Below, piece after piece: positions 54,319 to 63,986 of a stretch of DNA of 64,000 nt. The DNA is from Pseudomonas sivasensis (GTDB lineage Bacteria; Pseudomonadota; Gammaproteobacteria; Pseudomonadales; Pseudomonadaceae), in assembly GCF_013778505.1 (NCBI RefSeq), contig NZ_JAAOWU010000005.1, positions 92,824-156,823 of the forward strand. The letters run 5' to 3'. The stretch's first letter is position 1, and the number at the start of each line of letters is the position of its first letter. Position numbers and translations under genes: made by a program. The notes under the pieces were generated by a model. The model was not told the origin of the DNA. It did no database searches and was given only the letters and a program-made list of their open reading frames with translations.

Positions 54319-56178
54319 ATGCGATTGGCCTTTTCGACTCTATTTCGCTCTACCCTCGCCCTGCTGCTGGCCAGCACCGCCGTGATCGCGGCCCCCCAAC
54401 CGTCACTGACGGTGTACGGCGAACCGGCCAAGTACCCCGCCGGTTTTACCCATTTCGACTACGCCAACCCCAACGCGCCCAAGGGCGGCAGCCTGCGGCG
54501 TTCGGCCATCGAAATCGGACGCTTCGATCATGTGCTGCCCTATATCGACAAAGGCATCGGCGTGTCACAGGTTGACGGCTGGCTCTACGCGCCCCTCGCC
54601 CTGCGCTCCCTGGACGAACCCTATACGGTCTACGGCCTGGTCGCCGAAAAAATGGAGCGCGCCGAGGACGGCCTGTCTCTGCGTTTCTACCTGAACCCCA
54701 AGGCGCGCTTTGCCGACGGCAAACCCATCACCGCCGAAGACGTACGCTACAGCTTTGATTTATTAATGACCCAAGGCAGCCTGCGTTTTCGCACACTGTT
54801 CGCCGACGTCAAGCACGTCGAAGTGGAAGGTGAGCGCCAGGTGCGCTTCGACTTTTCCAGCAACGAAAACCGCACCCTCCCCCTGGATATCGCCACCCTG
54901 CCGGTGTTCCCGGAGCACTGGTGGAAGACCCGCGACTTCGCCAATGGCGGCGGCTACGAAGCCCCACTGGGCAGCGGCCCGTACAAGGTCAGTAAGGTCG
55001 ACTCCGGCAACACCATCACCTTTACGCGCGACCCTGACTGGTGGGGCAAAGACTTGCCCGTCAGCCGTGGCCTGTACAACTTCGATCACCTGAGCCTGGA
55101 GTTTTTCGGTGATACCGAAGTAGCCCGCCAGGTGCTGCGAGGCGGCGCCTACGATTTCAATCGTGAATTTTCCGCCACCGGCTACTCCATCGGCTACAAC
55201 GGCCCTGCCCTGGACGATGGCCGCCTGCAACGCGCTCACCTGGCCAAGGAAATGCCGCAACCGGCCCAAGGCTATGTCTTCAACGTGCAGAAGCCGGTAT
55301 TCAAAGACCGCCGCGTGCGCCAGGCCTTGGCAATGCTGTGGGATTTCGAATGGGCCAACCGGCAGATGATGCGAAATATGTACATTCGTCAGCAGAGTTT
55401 CTTCTCTAATAGCCCGCTGGCGGCTACCCAACTGCCCACCCAGGAAGAGCTGGCGATTCTTGAACCGTTGCGTGGGCAGATCCCTGACGAGGTGTTTACC
55501 CAGGTGTTCAAGGCACCGGTCACCGACGGCAGCGGCATGATCCGTGACAAACAGCTCCAAGCACTGGCCCTGCTGGAAGAGGCCGGTTGGAAACCCAACG
55601 GCGACAAGCTGGTAAACGCCGAAGGCGAACCGCTTGAGTTCACCTTCCTCAATGCGCAGGCCGGTCTGGAGCGACTGTTACTACCGTACAAACGCAACCT
55701 GGCGCAGATCGGCATCACCCTTAATATCCGTCGCATCGACTCCTCTCAGTACGTCAACCGTTTGATGACACGGGACTACGACATGATCGTCACCGGGTTT
55801 CCTGTCACCACCTCGCCGGGCATGGAGCTGTACAACTACTTTGGTTCCAGCGCCGCTTTTGATTCGGGCGCAAACAACTACATGGTGCTCAAGGACCCGG
55901 CGGTTGACGCCTTGATCAAAGGTCTGGTCAAAGCCGACACACAGGCGCAGATGCTCACCTACGCCCATGCTCTGGACCGGGTGCTGCAATGGAATTACCT
56001 ATGGATCCCCAATTACTACCCGCCCGGTACGTCCGCCGCCTGGTGGAACCGTTTCGGCCGCCCGGCCATCGAGGCCAAGAATGACGAGGCCCTGGAAACC
56101 TGGTGGGAAGTCAGCCCCACACCTCTGACCACTGAGCAGATGAATGCCGAACTGAAAAAACGCGGAGGAGCGCACTGA
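54319..56178 (+). CDS. yejA: Oligopeptide-type ABC transporter substrate-binding protein (YejA-like)
   Basis: About 619 residues. A signal peptide ([15 protein letters not shown]) leads into a SBP_bac_5 fold. [15 protein letters not shown] near residue 45 is typical of the YejA/microcin C branch. It captures peptides in the periplasm. The ATG at 54319 is chosen because the signal peptide starts there; the ribosome site is weak. Overlaps yejB by one base (TGATG), so the operon is tightly coupled. Confidence 0.88.
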   Translation: MRLAFSTLFRSTLALLLASTAVIAAPQPSLTVYGEPAKYPAGFTHFDYANPNAPKGGSLRRSAIEIGRFDHVLPYIDKGIGVSQVDGWLYAPLALRSLDEPYTVYGLVAEKMERAEDGLSLRFYLNPKARFADGKPITAEDVRYSFDLLMTQGSLRFRTLFADVKHVEVEGERQVRFDFSSNENRTLPLDIATLPVFPEHWWKTRDFANGGGYEAPLGSGPYKVSKVDSGNTITFTRDPDWWGKDLPVSRGLYNFDHLSLEFFGDTEVARQVLRGGAYDFNREFSATGYSIGYNGPALDDGRLQRAHLAKEMPQPAQGYVFNVQKPVFKDRRVRQALAMLWDFEWANRQMMRNMYIRQQSFFSNSPLAATQLPTQEELAILEPLRGQIPDEVFTQVFKAPVTDGSGMIRDKQLQALALLEEAGWKPNGDKLVNAEGEPLEFTFLNAQAGLERLLLPYKRNLAQIGITLNIRRIDSSQYVNRLMTRDYDMIVTGFPVTTSPGMELYNYFGSSAAFDSGANNYMVLKDPAVDALIKGLVKADTQAQMLTYAHALDRVLQWNYLWIPNYYPPGTSAAWWNRFGRPAIEAKNDEALETWWEVSPTPLTTEQMNAELKKRGGAH

Positions 56179-57239
56179 TGTTTGCCTATATCGTGCGGCG
56201 CCTGCTGCTGATCATCCCAACCCTGGTGATCATCCTGCTGGTGAATTTCGTGATCGTGCAGGCCGCCCCCGGTGGCCCGGTGGAACAGGCCATCGCCCAC
56301 TTGCAGGGGATTGGCGGCGGCGGTGTCGGCGGCTCATCCGGCGAAGGCATCAGCAGCGGCTCGCGGTCCAGTCGGGGCCTGGACCCGAAGCTGATCAAGG
56401 ACATTGAAAAACAGTACGGCTTCGACAAGTCCGCACCGGAACGCCTTTGGCTGATGCTCAAGAGCTATGCCCAGTTGGATTTCGGCAACAGCTTCTTTCG
56501 CGGCTCGACGGTGATCGACCTGATCCTGGAAAAGATGCCCGTCACCATTTCCCTCGGGCTGTGGGCCACGCTGATCACTTACCTGGTGTCGATCCCGCTG
56601 GGGATACGTAAGGCGGTGCGCCACGGCAGCAGCTTTGATGTGTGGAGCAGCACTGCCATCGTGATCGGCTATGCGATGCCAGCGTTCCTGTTCGCGATGT
56701 TCCTGATCGTGGTGTTCGCCGGCGGCACCTCCCTGAACTGGTTCCCGGTGCGCGGACTGGTGTCGGAGAACTTCGAAGAACTGAGCACCGTGGGCAAGAT
56801 CGCCGACTACTTCTGGCACCTGGTGTTGCCGGTGACGTCTTTGGTAATCGGCGGATTCGCCACCCTGACCATTCTCACCAAAAACTCGTTCCTCAATGAA
56901 ATCACCCGCCAATACGTGGTGACCGCGCGGGCCAAAGGCTTGAGCGAACGACGTGTGCTGTACGGCCATGTGTTCCGCAACGCCATGCTGCTGGTGATCT
57001 CGGGGATTCCCCAGGCATTTATCAGCGTGTTTTTTGCCGGCTCCTTGCTGATCGAGGTGATTTTCTCCCTGGATGGCCTCGGTCGCATGAGCTACGAAGC
57101 GGCGGTTTCGCGGGATTACCCGGTGGTGTTCGGTTCGCTGTTTATCTTCACCCTGTTCGGCCTGCTGATAAAACTCATCGGTGACCTCTGCTACACCCTG
57201 GTGGACCCGCGTATCGACTTCGCCGCGAGGAACGCCTGA
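56178..57239 (+). CDS. yejB: ABC transporter permease (YejB-like)
   Basis: 353 residues with six membrane helices. The first helix starts at once ([19 protein letters not shown]), followed by a Gly/Ser-rich loop ([14 protein letters not shown]) that is longer than usual for dipeptide permeases and characteristic of YejB. The EAA loop lies in [20 protein letters not shown]. Overlaps yejA and yejE by one base each. Confidence 0.9.
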   Translation: MFAYIVRRLLLIIPTLVIILLVNFVIVQAAPGGPVEQAIAHLQGIGGGGVGGSSGEGISSGSRSSRGLDPKLIKDIEKQYGFDKSAPERLWLMLKSYAQLDFGNSFFRGSTVIDLILEKMPVTISLGLWATLITYLVSIPLGIRKAVRHGSSFDVWSSTAIVIGYAMPAFLFAMFLIVVFAGGTSLNWFPVRGLVSENFEELSTVGKIADYFWHLVLPVTSLVIGGFATLTILTKNSFLNEITRQYVVTARAKGLSERRVLYGHVFRNAMLLVISGIPQAFISVFFAGSLLIEVIFSLDGLGRMSYEAAVSRDYPVVFGSLFIFTLFGLLIKLIGDLCYTLVDPRIDFAARNA

Positions 57240-58261
57240 TGCTTAACTTGTCTCCCGTGGCACGCCGACGCTTCGAGCGTTTCAAGAAAAATCGCCGTGG
57301 CTGGTGGTCGCTGTGGCTGTTTATCGGCCTCTTTATCCTGACCCTCGGCGGCGAACTGATCGCCAACGACAAACCCCTGGTGCTGAGTTTCAAGAACGAA
57401 CTGTATTTCCCGGTGTTCAAGCGTTACACCGAGCAGCAGTTCGGCGGCCAGCTGCCGTTCCAGGCCGACTACCGCAGCGACTATGTGCAAAAGCTGATCA
57501 AACAGGACGGCGGCTGGATGTTGTTCCCGCCGATCCCTTTCAGCGATGACACCCCCAACTACGAACTGACCCGCCCTGCCCCCAGCCCGCCCTCGGCGGT
57601 GAACTGGCTGGGCACCGATGACCAGTCCCGCGACGTGCTGGCGAGGGTCATTTTCGGCGCGCGGGTGTCGATCCTGTTCGCCCTGGCGCTGACGGCCATC
57701 AGCGCAGCCATTGGCATCGCCGCCGGGGCTTTGCAGGGTTACTACGGCGGCTGGGTCGACCTGATCGGCCAGCGGGTACTTGAGGTCTGGTCCGGTCTGC
57801 CGGTGCTGTACCTGCTGATCATTCTGTCGGGTTTTGTCGAGCCCAATTTCTGGTGGTTGCTGGGGATCATGGCGCTGTTTTCCTGGCTGGCCCTGGTGGA
57901 CGTGGTGCGCGCCGAGTTCCTGCGCGGGCGCAACCTGGAGTACGTCAAGGCCGCACGGGCGCTGGGCCTGGGCGACGGCAAGATCATCCGCCGACATATC
58001 CTGCCGAATGCGATGACCGCCACCTTGAGCTACCTGCCGTTTATTTTGACCGGCGCGATTTCCACCTTGAGCGCCCTGGATTTCCTCGGCTTCGGCATGC
58101 CGGCGGGCAGCGCATCCCTGGGCGAACTGATCGCCCAGGGCAAGCAGAACCTGCAAGCGCCATGGCTGGGCCTGACGGCGTTTTTCACCTTGGCGCTGAT
58201 TCTGTCGCTGCTGGTCTTTATTGGCGAGGCGTTGCGTGACGCCTTCGACCCACGTTCATGA
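57239..58261 (+). CDS. yejE: ABC transporter permease (YejE-like)
   Basis: 340 residues. A basic N-terminus and first helix (WWSLWLFIGLFILTLGGEL), a periplasmic loop of about 90 residues, then five helices with the EAA motif AARALGLGDGKIIRRHILPN. The long loop is typical of YejE. Ten bases separate it from the ATPase gene. Confidence 0.9.
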   Translation: MLNLSPVARRRFERFKKNRRGWWSLWLFIGLFILTLGGELIANDKPLVLSFKNELYFPVFKRYTEQQFGGQLPFQADYRSDYVQKLIKQDGGWMLFPPIPFSDDTPNYELTRPAPSPPSAVNWLGTDDQSRDVLARVIFGARVSILFALALTAISAAIGIAAGALQGYYGGWVDLIGQRVLEVWSGLPVLYLLIILSGFVEPNFWWLLGIMALFSWLALVDVVRAEFLRGRNLEYVKAARALGLGDGKIIRRHILPNAMTATLSYLPFILTGAISTLSALDFLGFGMPAGSASLGELIAQGKQNLQAPWLGLTAFFTLALILSLLVFIGEALRDAFDPRS

Positions 58262-58271
58262 GTGAGTCCCT

Positions 58272-59846
58272 ATGAACCTGATCGAAATCCGCGACCTCAG
58301 TGTCGCCTTCAGCGGCCAGACCGTGGTGCGTAACCTGAGCCTGGACGTGCGCCCCGGCGAGTGTTTGGCACTGGTGGGCGAGTCGGGCTCGGGCAAGTCG
58401 GTGACGGCCCATTCGATCCTGCAATTGCTGCCCGAAGCCGGCACAGCTACCACGGGCTCGGTTAAATATCGCGGCCAGGAGTTGATCGGCGCGTCGACGG
58501 CGACCCTGCAGAAACTGCGCGGCAACCGTATCGCGATGATCTTCCAGGAGCCCATGACCTCCCTCAACCCGCTGCACAGCATCGAAAAGCAAATCGGCGA
58601 AACGTTGCTGCTGCACAAGGGCATGGGCGGCAAGGCGGCGCAGGCGCGCATCATTGAACTGCTCGAACTGGTGGGCATCCAGAAACCCCAGGAGCGCCTC
58701 AAGGCTTATCCGCACCAACTGTCCGGCGGCCAACGCCAACGCGTGATGATCGCCATGGCCCTGGCCTGCGAGCCGGAGTTGCTGATTGCCGACGAACCCA
58801 CCACCGCGCTGGACGTGACCGTGCAGCGCAAGATCCTGCTGCTGCTCAAGTCCTTGCAACAGCGCCTCGGTATGTCGCTGCTGTTGATCAGCCATGACCT
58901 CAACCTGGTGCGCAGCATCGCCCAGCGCGTGTGCGTGATGCGCGCCGGGGAGATTGTCGAGCAGGCTGACTGCGAGACCTTGTTCACGGCGCCGCAACAC
59001 CCTTACAGCCGCCTGTTGCTGGACGCCGAGCCGTCCGGCGATGTGCTGTGCAGCGATCCGCGCGAGACCGTGTTGGAAGTGGATGACCTGACCGTAGAGT
59101 TCCCCCTCAGCGGTGGGCTGTTTCGGCGCAAAACCTACCTGCGCGCCGTGGATGGCATCAGCCTCAACGTGCAGCGCGGCAAGACCCTGGGGATTGTCGG
59201 CGAGTCAGGCTCGGGCAAATCCACCCTGGGCCAGGCGATCCTGCGCCTGCTGGATTCCACCGGCAGCATCCGCTTCCAAGGTGAATCCCTCGACCCGCTG
59301 AACCATCAGCAAATGCGCCCATGGCGCAAACAGATGCAGGTGGTTTTCCAGGACCCTTACGGCAGCCTCAGCCCGCGCATGTCGGTACAGCAAATCATCA
59401 GCGAAGGCTTGGAAGTCCACGCGCCGTGCAGCCTCGCCGACCGCGACGCGCAAGTGATCCAGGTGCTCAAGGACGTGGGCCTAGACCCCGCCAGCCGCCA
59501 TCGCTACCCCCATGAATTCTCCGGCGGCCAGCGGCAACGCATCGCCATCGCCCGCGCCCTGGTGTTGAAACCCGCGCTGATGCTGCTGGACGAACCGACT
59601 TCGGCGCTTGACCGCACGGTGCAAAAACAGGTGGTTGCACTGCTGCGCGAGCTGCAGGAAAAGTACGGCCTGACCTACTTGTTCATCAGCCACGACCTGG
59701 CCGTGGTACGCGCCATGGCCCACGACATGATCGTGATCAAGGACGGCAAGGTGGTGGAGCGCGGCGCGAGCCATGATGTGTTCGAATCGCCACAACATCC
59801 CTACACCAAGGAGTTGCTGGCGGCGGCGTGCGGGCTGTCGACATGA
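58272..59846 (+). CDS. yejF: Dual-domain ABC transporter ATPase (YejF-like)
   Basis: 524 residues containing two complete ATPases: GESGSGKSV near 37, LSGGQRQR and [12 protein letters not shown]; then GESGSGKST near 313, FSGGQRQR and [13 protein letters not shown] fused pair is the YejF plan, replacing separate OppD and OppF. Its stop overlaps the start of the sigma-54 activator by 4 bp (ATGA), so transporter and regulator are coupled. Confidence 0.92.
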   Translation: MNLIEIRDLSVAFSGQTVVRNLSLDVRPGECLALVGESGSGKSVTAHSILQLLPEAGTATTGSVKYRGQELIGASTATLQKLRGNRIAMIFQEPMTSLNPLHSIEKQIGETLLLHKGMGGKAAQARIIELLELVGIQKPQERLKAYPHQLSGGQRQRVMIAMALACEPELLIADEPTTALDVTVQRKILLLLKSLQQRLGMSLLLISHDLNLVRSIAQRVCVMRAGEIVEQADCETLFTAPQHPYSRLLLDAEPSGDVLCSDPRETVLEVDDLTVEFPLSGGLFRRKTYLRAVDGISLNVQRGKTLGIVGESGSGKSTLGQAILRLLDSTGSIRFQGESLDPLNHQQMRPWRKQMQVVFQDPYGSLSPRMSVQQIISEGLEVHAPCSLADRDAQVIQVLKDVGLDPASRHRYPHEFSGGQRQRIAIARALVLKPALMLLDEPTSALDRTVQKQVVALLRELQEKYGLTYLFISHDLAVVRAMAHDMIVIKDGKVVERGASHDVFESPQHPYTKELLAAACGLST

Positions 59847-61234
59847 GCACCAGCCTCAAGGACTACCAACAGGTTCGCGGCCTGGCGATCCAGTCGCTGT
59901 TCGAGATCATCGAGCAGTCCAGCGAAGGCACGGTGATTGTCGACCGCGACGCCAATATCGTGTGGATGAATGAGCGCTACGCCAAGCGCTTCGGCCTCAA
60001 AAGCGCTGACGAAGCCATCGGCCAGCCGTGCGAGCAGGTGATTTCCAATAGCCTGTTGCGCCAAGTGGTACGTAACGACCAGCCGATCCTGCTGGATATC
60101 CAGGACACACCCAAAGGCCCGTTGGTGGTGATGCGCCTGCCGATCCACAACGACGCTGGCGCGGTGATCGGCGCGATTGGTTTCGCGTTGTTCGATGAAC
60201 TGCGCAACCTGTCGCCGTTGATCGAACGCTACCTGAGCATGCAGCAGGAGCTGGCCTCCACCCGCTCACTGCTGCGCTCACGCCAGAGCAAGTACAACTT
60301 CGCGCACTTTATCGGCACCAGCGCCGCCAGCCTTGAGGTCAAACGCCGTGCCCGGCGCAGCGCGAGTGCCGAGTCGCCGGTGTTGTTGCTCGGCGAAACC
60401 GGCACCGGCAAAGAGTTGCTGGCCCAGGCCATCCACGGTGCCTCGCCGCGGGCGCACAAGGCGTTTGTCAGCGTCAACAGCGCGGCGATTCCCCACGACC
60501 TGCTCGAAGCCGAATTCTTCGGCACCGCGCCAGGCGCCTTTACCGGCGCTGATCGCAAGGGCCGTCCAGGCAAATTCCAGATTGCCCAGGGCGGCACGCT
60601 GTTCCTCGATGAAATCGGGGATATGCCGCTGCCGCTGCAAAGCAAATTGCTGCGGGTGTTGCAGGAAAAGGAATTCGAACCGGTGGGTTCCAACGAGATG
60701 CTGCACAGCGATGTGCGGGTAATCGCGGCGACCTCCATGGACCTGGAAGCGGCGATCAAGCGTGGTGAGTTCCGCGCCGATTTGTATTACCGGCTGAATG
60801 TGTTGCCGATCCACGTGCCGCCACTGCGTGATCGGTTGGAGGACATTCCGGCATTGAGCGAGGCGATCCTCGAAGAACTGCGCAGCCAGCATGAGCTGGA
60901 CCGCGAGGCTCTGGCGCTGTTGGCACAGCATGCGTGGCCGGGGAACATCCGTGAGCTGCGTAATGTGCTGGAGCGGGCGGCGTTGCTGAGTGATGACTTG
61001 GTGTTGAATGCCACGGACATTCGCGCGGCGATCGGCACGTTCAGCCCCGTGGAGCGCGGCGCGGTCGCAACGGTTGAGGGCGAGACATTCGCCGAGGCGC
61101 GGGAGCGGTTTGATCGACAGCTGATTGCGACGGCACTTAAGGCCTGTGACGGCAACGTGGTCGAGGCGGCCAGGCGATTGGGGCTGGGACGGTCGACGCT
61201 GTACAAGAAGATGGTGGCACTGGGCATCGCCTAA
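59843..61234 (+). CDS. hbcR: Sigma-54-dependent activator with PAS domain (HbcR-like)
   Basis: About 463 residues. PAS domain (residues about 18-125: GTVIVDRDANIVWMNERYAKRFG), AAA+ domain with GETGTGKE near 185, GAFTGAD near 230 and LFLDEIGDMP, and a C-terminal Fis-like helix-turn-helix (VEAARRLGLGRSTLYKKM). In P. aeruginosa HbcR (PA2005) lies beside a GntP-type transporter and 3-hydroxybutyrate dehydrogenase and activates them; the same genes follow here. A palindrome and a sigma-54 promoter lie just downstream. The coupling to yejF is not what I recall for P. aeruginosa. Confidence 0.85.
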   Translation: MSTSLKDYQQVRGLAIQSLFEIIEQSSEGTVIVDRDANIVWMNERYAKRFGLKSADEAIGQPCEQVISNSLLRQVVRNDQPILLDIQDTPKGPLVVMRLPIHNDAGAVIGAIGFALFDELRNLSPLIERYLSMQQELASTRSLLRSRQSKYNFAHFIGTSAASLEVKRRARRSASAESPVLLLGETGTGKELLAQAIHGASPRAHKAFVSVNSAAIPHDLLEAEFFGTAPGAFTGADRKGRPGKFQIAQGGTLFLDEIGDMPLPLQSKLLRVLQEKEFEPVGSNEMLHSDVRVIAATSMDLEAAIKRGEFRADLYYRLNVLPIHVPPLRDRLEDIPALSEAILEELRSQHELDREALALLAQHAWPGNIRELRNVLERAALLSDDLVLNATDIRAAIGTFSPVERGAVATVEGETFAEARERFDRQLIATALKACDGNVVEAARRLGLGRSTLYKKMVALGIA

Positions 61235-61275
61235 TCTCCACAAAGAGACTAAGTTCTCCATATAAAGACAATCCA

Positions 61276-61365
61276 TGTGGGAGGGGGCTTGCCCCCGATA
61301 GCATCAGGTCAGTCAACACATGTGCTGGCCGATGCACCGCTATCGGGGGCAAGCCCCCTCCCACA
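61276..61365. repeat. REPIN-type inverted repeat pair
   Basis: TGTGGGAGGGGGCTTGCCCC with its inverted partner GGGGCAAGCCCCCTCCCACA; inner GATAGC / GCTATC also pairs. Lies between the hbcR stop and the upstream activating palindrome, so the hbd regulatory region begins after it. Confidence 0.8.
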
Positions 61366-61377
61366 TTTGATCTTCGC

Positions 61378-61397
61378 TTGTCTCGAAATTGAGACAA
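61378..61397. promoter_or_regulatory. Upstream activating sequence candidate for HbcR
   Basis: TTGTCTC, spacer GAAATT, GAGACAA: a perfect 7-bp inverted repeat ending about 60 bp before the -24 element. Position and symmetry fit an enhancer-type site for a Fis-like dimer. Confidence 0.6.
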
Positions 61398-61436
61398 AAC
61401 CCAAAAACACTCGAAAGAAATTAAAAAATATCCATA

Positions 61437-61449
61437 TATTTCAATAACT
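61437..61449 (+). promoter_or_regulatory. IHF-like site
   Basis: TTTCAATAACTTG matches WATCAANNNNTTR with one mismatch, inside the AT-rich stretch CATATATTTCAATAACTTG. It sits between the palindrome and the -24/-12 promoter, where IHF usually bends DNA for sigma-54 activators. It also resembles the TTTCAA/TTGAAA palindromes at fadE and alkB, but with a 4-bp spacer. Confidence 0.45.
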
Positions 61450-61457
61450 TGAAAATA

Positions 61458-61473
61458 TGGCACACATCTCGCT
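61458..61473 (+). promoter_or_regulatory. Sigma-54 (-24/-12) promoter
   Basis: TGGCACACATCTCGCT has the GG and GC of the -24 and -12 elements with the exact 10-bp spacing and TGGCAC intact. Transcription should start near 61484, giving a leader of about 45 nt to the permease ATG at 61528. Confidence 0.75.
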
Positions 61474-61502
61474 ATAGCCCTCCCCACAGTTTCACCCACA
61501 AA

Positions 61503-61510
61503 AATAACAA
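61503..61510 (+). promoter_or_regulatory. CA motif before the GntP permease
   Basis: AATAACAA in the short leader, within AAAATAACAA, 18-25 nt before the start codon. Fits AANAANAA; suggests Crc/Hfq control of 3-hydroxybutyrate uptake. Inferred. Confidence 0.4.
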
Positions 61511-61527
61511 TCCGATGGAGACACACC

Positions 61528-62919
61528 ATGAGTGTGATCATTGCCCTGGCCGCGCTCGCGCTGCTGATGCTGGCCGCCTACCGTGGCTATAGCGTTATCC
61601 TGTTTGCCCCCATCGCCGCCCTTGGCGCGGTACTGCTCACCGACCCGTCCGCTGTCGCCCCCGCCTTTACCGGGGTGTTCATGGAGAAAATGGTCGGCTT
61701 TATCAAACTGTACTTCCCGGTGTTCCTGCTCGGTGCGGTCTTCGGCAAGTTGATCGAGTTGTCGGGGTTCTCGCGCTCCATCGTGGCCGCTGCGATCCGC
61801 TTGCTTGGCACGCGTCAGGCGATGTTGGTGATCGTGCTGGTCTGCGCCCTGCTCACCTACGGCGGCGTATCGCTGTTTGTGGTGGTGTTCGCGGTGTACC
61901 CGTTCGCGGCGGAGATGTTCCGCCAGAGCAATATCCCCAAGCGCCTGATCCCGGCGACCATCGCCCTCGGCGCATTCTCGTTCACGATGGATGCCCTGCC
62001 CGGCACGCCGCAGATCCAGAACATCATCCCCAGCACCTTCTTCAACACCACCGCCTGGGCGGCGCCGTGGCTGGGGTTGATCGGCACGATCTTCGTGTTC
62101 TGCACCGGCATGCTGTACCTGGCGCGGCAACGCAACAAGGCCCAGCGCGCGGGTGAAGGCTATGGCACTGAGTTGCGCAACGAGCCTGAGACCGCCGAAA
62201 ACCTCACTCTGCCCAACCCGTGGATCGCGCTGTCGCCGCTGATCCTGGTGGGCGTGATGAACCTGTTGTTCACCCACTGGATCCCGCAGTGGTACGGCAA
62301 GACCCACAGCCTCAGCCTGCCGGGCATGAGCGCGCCAGTGACCACTGAAATCGCCAAGCTCACCGCGATCTGGGCGGTGCAGGCGGCGTTGCTGGTCGGG
62401 ATCTTGATGGTGCTGGCCTTCGGCTGGTCGGCGATCAAAAGCAAGCTCGCCGAAGGTAGCAAAAGTGCGGTCAGCGGCGCCTTGCTGGCAGCAATGAATA
62501 CCGCGTCTGAATACGGTTTTGGTGCGGTGATTGCCTCGCTGCCAGGCTTTCTCGTGCTGGCGGACTGGCTCAAGGGCATCCCCAACCCGCTGGTCAACGA
62601 AGCAATTACCGTGACCCTGCTGGCCGGTATCACCGGTTCCGCGTCGGGCGGTATGAGTATCGCCCTGGCGGCCATGTCCGAGAGCTTTATTTCGGCGGCC
62701 CATGCGGCCAATATCCCCCTTGAAGTGCTGCACCGGGTCGCGGCCATGGCCAGCGGCGGCATGGACACCCTGCCCCACAACGGCGCGGTGATCACCCTGC
62801 TGGCGGTGACCGGCCTGACCCACCGCGAAGCCTACAAAGACATTTTCGGCATCACGATTATCAAGACCCTCGCGGTGTTCGTGGTGATCGGTACTTTCTA
62901 CGCCACCGGCATTGTGTGA
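61528..62919 (+). CDS. GntP-family permease, probably for 3-hydroxybutyrate
   Basis: 463 residues, about twelve membrane helices, with family features VLVCALLTYGGVSLFVVVF and TMDALPGTPQIQN near residues 150-165. GntP proteins bring in gluconate or short hydroxy acids. Its place between an HbcR-like activator and 3-hydroxybutyrate dehydrogenase points to 3-hydroxybutyrate. GGAG precedes the ATG. The dehydrogenase gene follows 7 bp later, so the two form one sigma-54-driven operon. Confidence 0.9.
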   Translation: MSVIIALAALALLMLAAYRGYSVILFAPIAALGAVLLTDPSAVAPAFTGVFMEKMVGFIKLYFPVFLLGAVFGKLIELSGFSRSIVAAAIRLLGTRQAMLVIVLVCALLTYGGVSLFVVVFAVYPFAAEMFRQSNIPKRLIPATIALGAFSFTMDALPGTPQIQNIIPSTFFNTTAWAAPWLGLIGTIFVFCTGMLYLARQRNKAQRAGEGYGTELRNEPETAENLTLPNPWIALSPLILVGVMNLLFTHWIPQWYGKTHSLSLPGMSAPVTTEIAKLTAIWAVQAALLVGILMVLAFGWSAIKSKLAEGSKSAVSGALLAAMNTASEYGFGAVIASLPGFLVLADWLKGIPNPLVNEAITVTLLAGITGSASGGMSIALAAMSESFISAAHAANIPLEVLHRVAAMASGGMDTLPHNGAVITLLAVTGLTHREAYKDIFGITIIKTLAVFVVIGTFYATGIV

Positions 62920-62926
62920 GGTTTTC

Positions 62927-63700
62927 ATGACGACTTTGAATGGCAAGACCGCCCTGGTCACCGGCTCCACCAGTGGCATCGGCCTGGGCATTGCCTTGAG
63001 CCTGGCACAGGCAGGGGCCAACTTGATCCTCAACGGCTTCGGCGACGCCAGCGCGGTGATCGCGCAGGTGCAGGCGTTTGGTGGCAAGGTGGGGCATCAC
63101 CCTGCGGACGTCAGCGACCCGGCGCAGATCGCCGATATGTTCGCCTACGCCGAGCGTGAGTTCGGTGGCGTGGACATCCTGGTCAACAACGCCGGCATTC
63201 AGCATGTGGCGGCGGTGGAAGAGTTCCCGGCCGAACGCTGGGACTCAATCATCGCGATCAACCTGTCCTCGGTGTTCCACAGCACGCGCCTGAGCCTGCC
63301 GGGCATGAAGACCAAGGGCTGGGGGCGTATCGTTAATATCGCCTCGGTTCACGGCCTGGTCGGTTCGGTGGGCAAGGCAGCCTATGTGGCGGCCAAGCAT
63401 GGCGTGATCGGTTTGACCAAAGTGGTAGGCCTGGAGACGGCAACCAGCAATGTGACCTGTAATGCGATTTGCCCCGGCTGGGTGCTGACGCCGCTGGTGC
63501 AGAAGCAAATTGATGATCGCGTAACCAAAGGTGTGGACCCGCACCAGGCGCAGCATGATTTGCTGGCGGAGAAACAGCCGTCCCTGGAGTTTGTGACGCC
63601 GCCGCAGTTGGGTGAGTTGGTGTTGTTTTTGTGCAGCGAGGCCGGTGCGCAGGTACGTGGCGCGGCGTGGAACATTGATGGCGGCTGGCTGGCCCAATAA
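62927..63700 (+). CDS. bdhA: 3-hydroxybutyrate dehydrogenase
   Basis: About 257 residues, an SDR with TGSTSGIG near residue 12, NNAGIQH, Ser in NIASVHG near 140 and Tyr/Lys in YVAAKHG near 153. The C-terminal WNIDGGW is typical of D-3-hydroxybutyrate dehydrogenases, as is the helical insert QKQIDDRVTKG. It oxidises D-3-hydroxybutyrate to acetoacetate with NAD. GAGG precedes the ATG at 62927. The last 24 bp of the gene are repeated downstream as part of a tandem duplication. Confidence 0.92.
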   Translation: MTTLNGKTALVTGSTSGIGLGIALSLAQAGANLILNGFGDASAVIAQVQAFGGKVGHHPADVSDPAQIADMFAYAEREFGGVDILVNNAGIQHVAAVEEFPAERWDSIIAINLSSVFHSTRLSLPGMKTKGWGRIVNIASVHGLVGSVGKAAYVAAKHGVIGLTKVVGLETATSNVTCNAICPGWVLTPLVQKQIDDRVTKGVDPHQAQHDLLAEKQPSLEFVTPPQLGELVLFLCSEAGAQVRGAAWNIDGGWLAQ

Positions 63701-63723
63701 AAACAGACACTGGCGTTCTAAAT

Positions 63724-63812
63724 TGTGGGAGGGGGCTTGCTCCCGATGGCGGCGGGTCAGTACCACACGGGCTAGCTGATACTCCGCTATCGGGAGCAAG
63801 CCCCCTCCCACA
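63724..63812. repeat. REPIN-type inverted repeat, first copy in the duplication
   Basis: TGTGGGAGGGGGCTTGCTCC and the inverse GGAGCAAGCCCCCTCCCACA, 23 bp after the bdhA stop. Confidence 0.8.
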
Positions 63813-63897
63813 GTAGAATTCTATTGTTTTGAAGACTTGCATAAAAACAATGATGGCGGCTGGCTGGCCCAATAAAACAGACACTGGCGTTCTAAAT

Positions 63898-63986
63898 TGT
63901 GGGAGGGGGCTTGCTCCCGATGGCGGTGGGTCAGTACCGCACGGGCTAGCTGGTACTCCGCTATCGGGAGCAAGCTCCCTCCCACA
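63898..63986. repeat. REPIN-type inverted repeat, second copy in the duplication
   Basis: Same element as the previous copy; the right arm has CAAGCTCCCTCCC instead of CAAGCCCCCTCCC, so this copy has begun to decay. Confidence 0.8.

Noticed and set aside
60278..61276. A 332-codon minus-strand frame opposite hbcR
   Set aside because: It is the complement of the AAA+ and HTH regions of a complete activator; no motif of its own.
61492..63087. A 531-codon open frame on the minus strand opposite the GntP permease and dehydrogenase genes
   Set aside because: It mirrors two well-recognised genes, is rich in His, Gln, Arg and Gly as expected from the complement of GC-rich coding DNA, and has no family resemblance.
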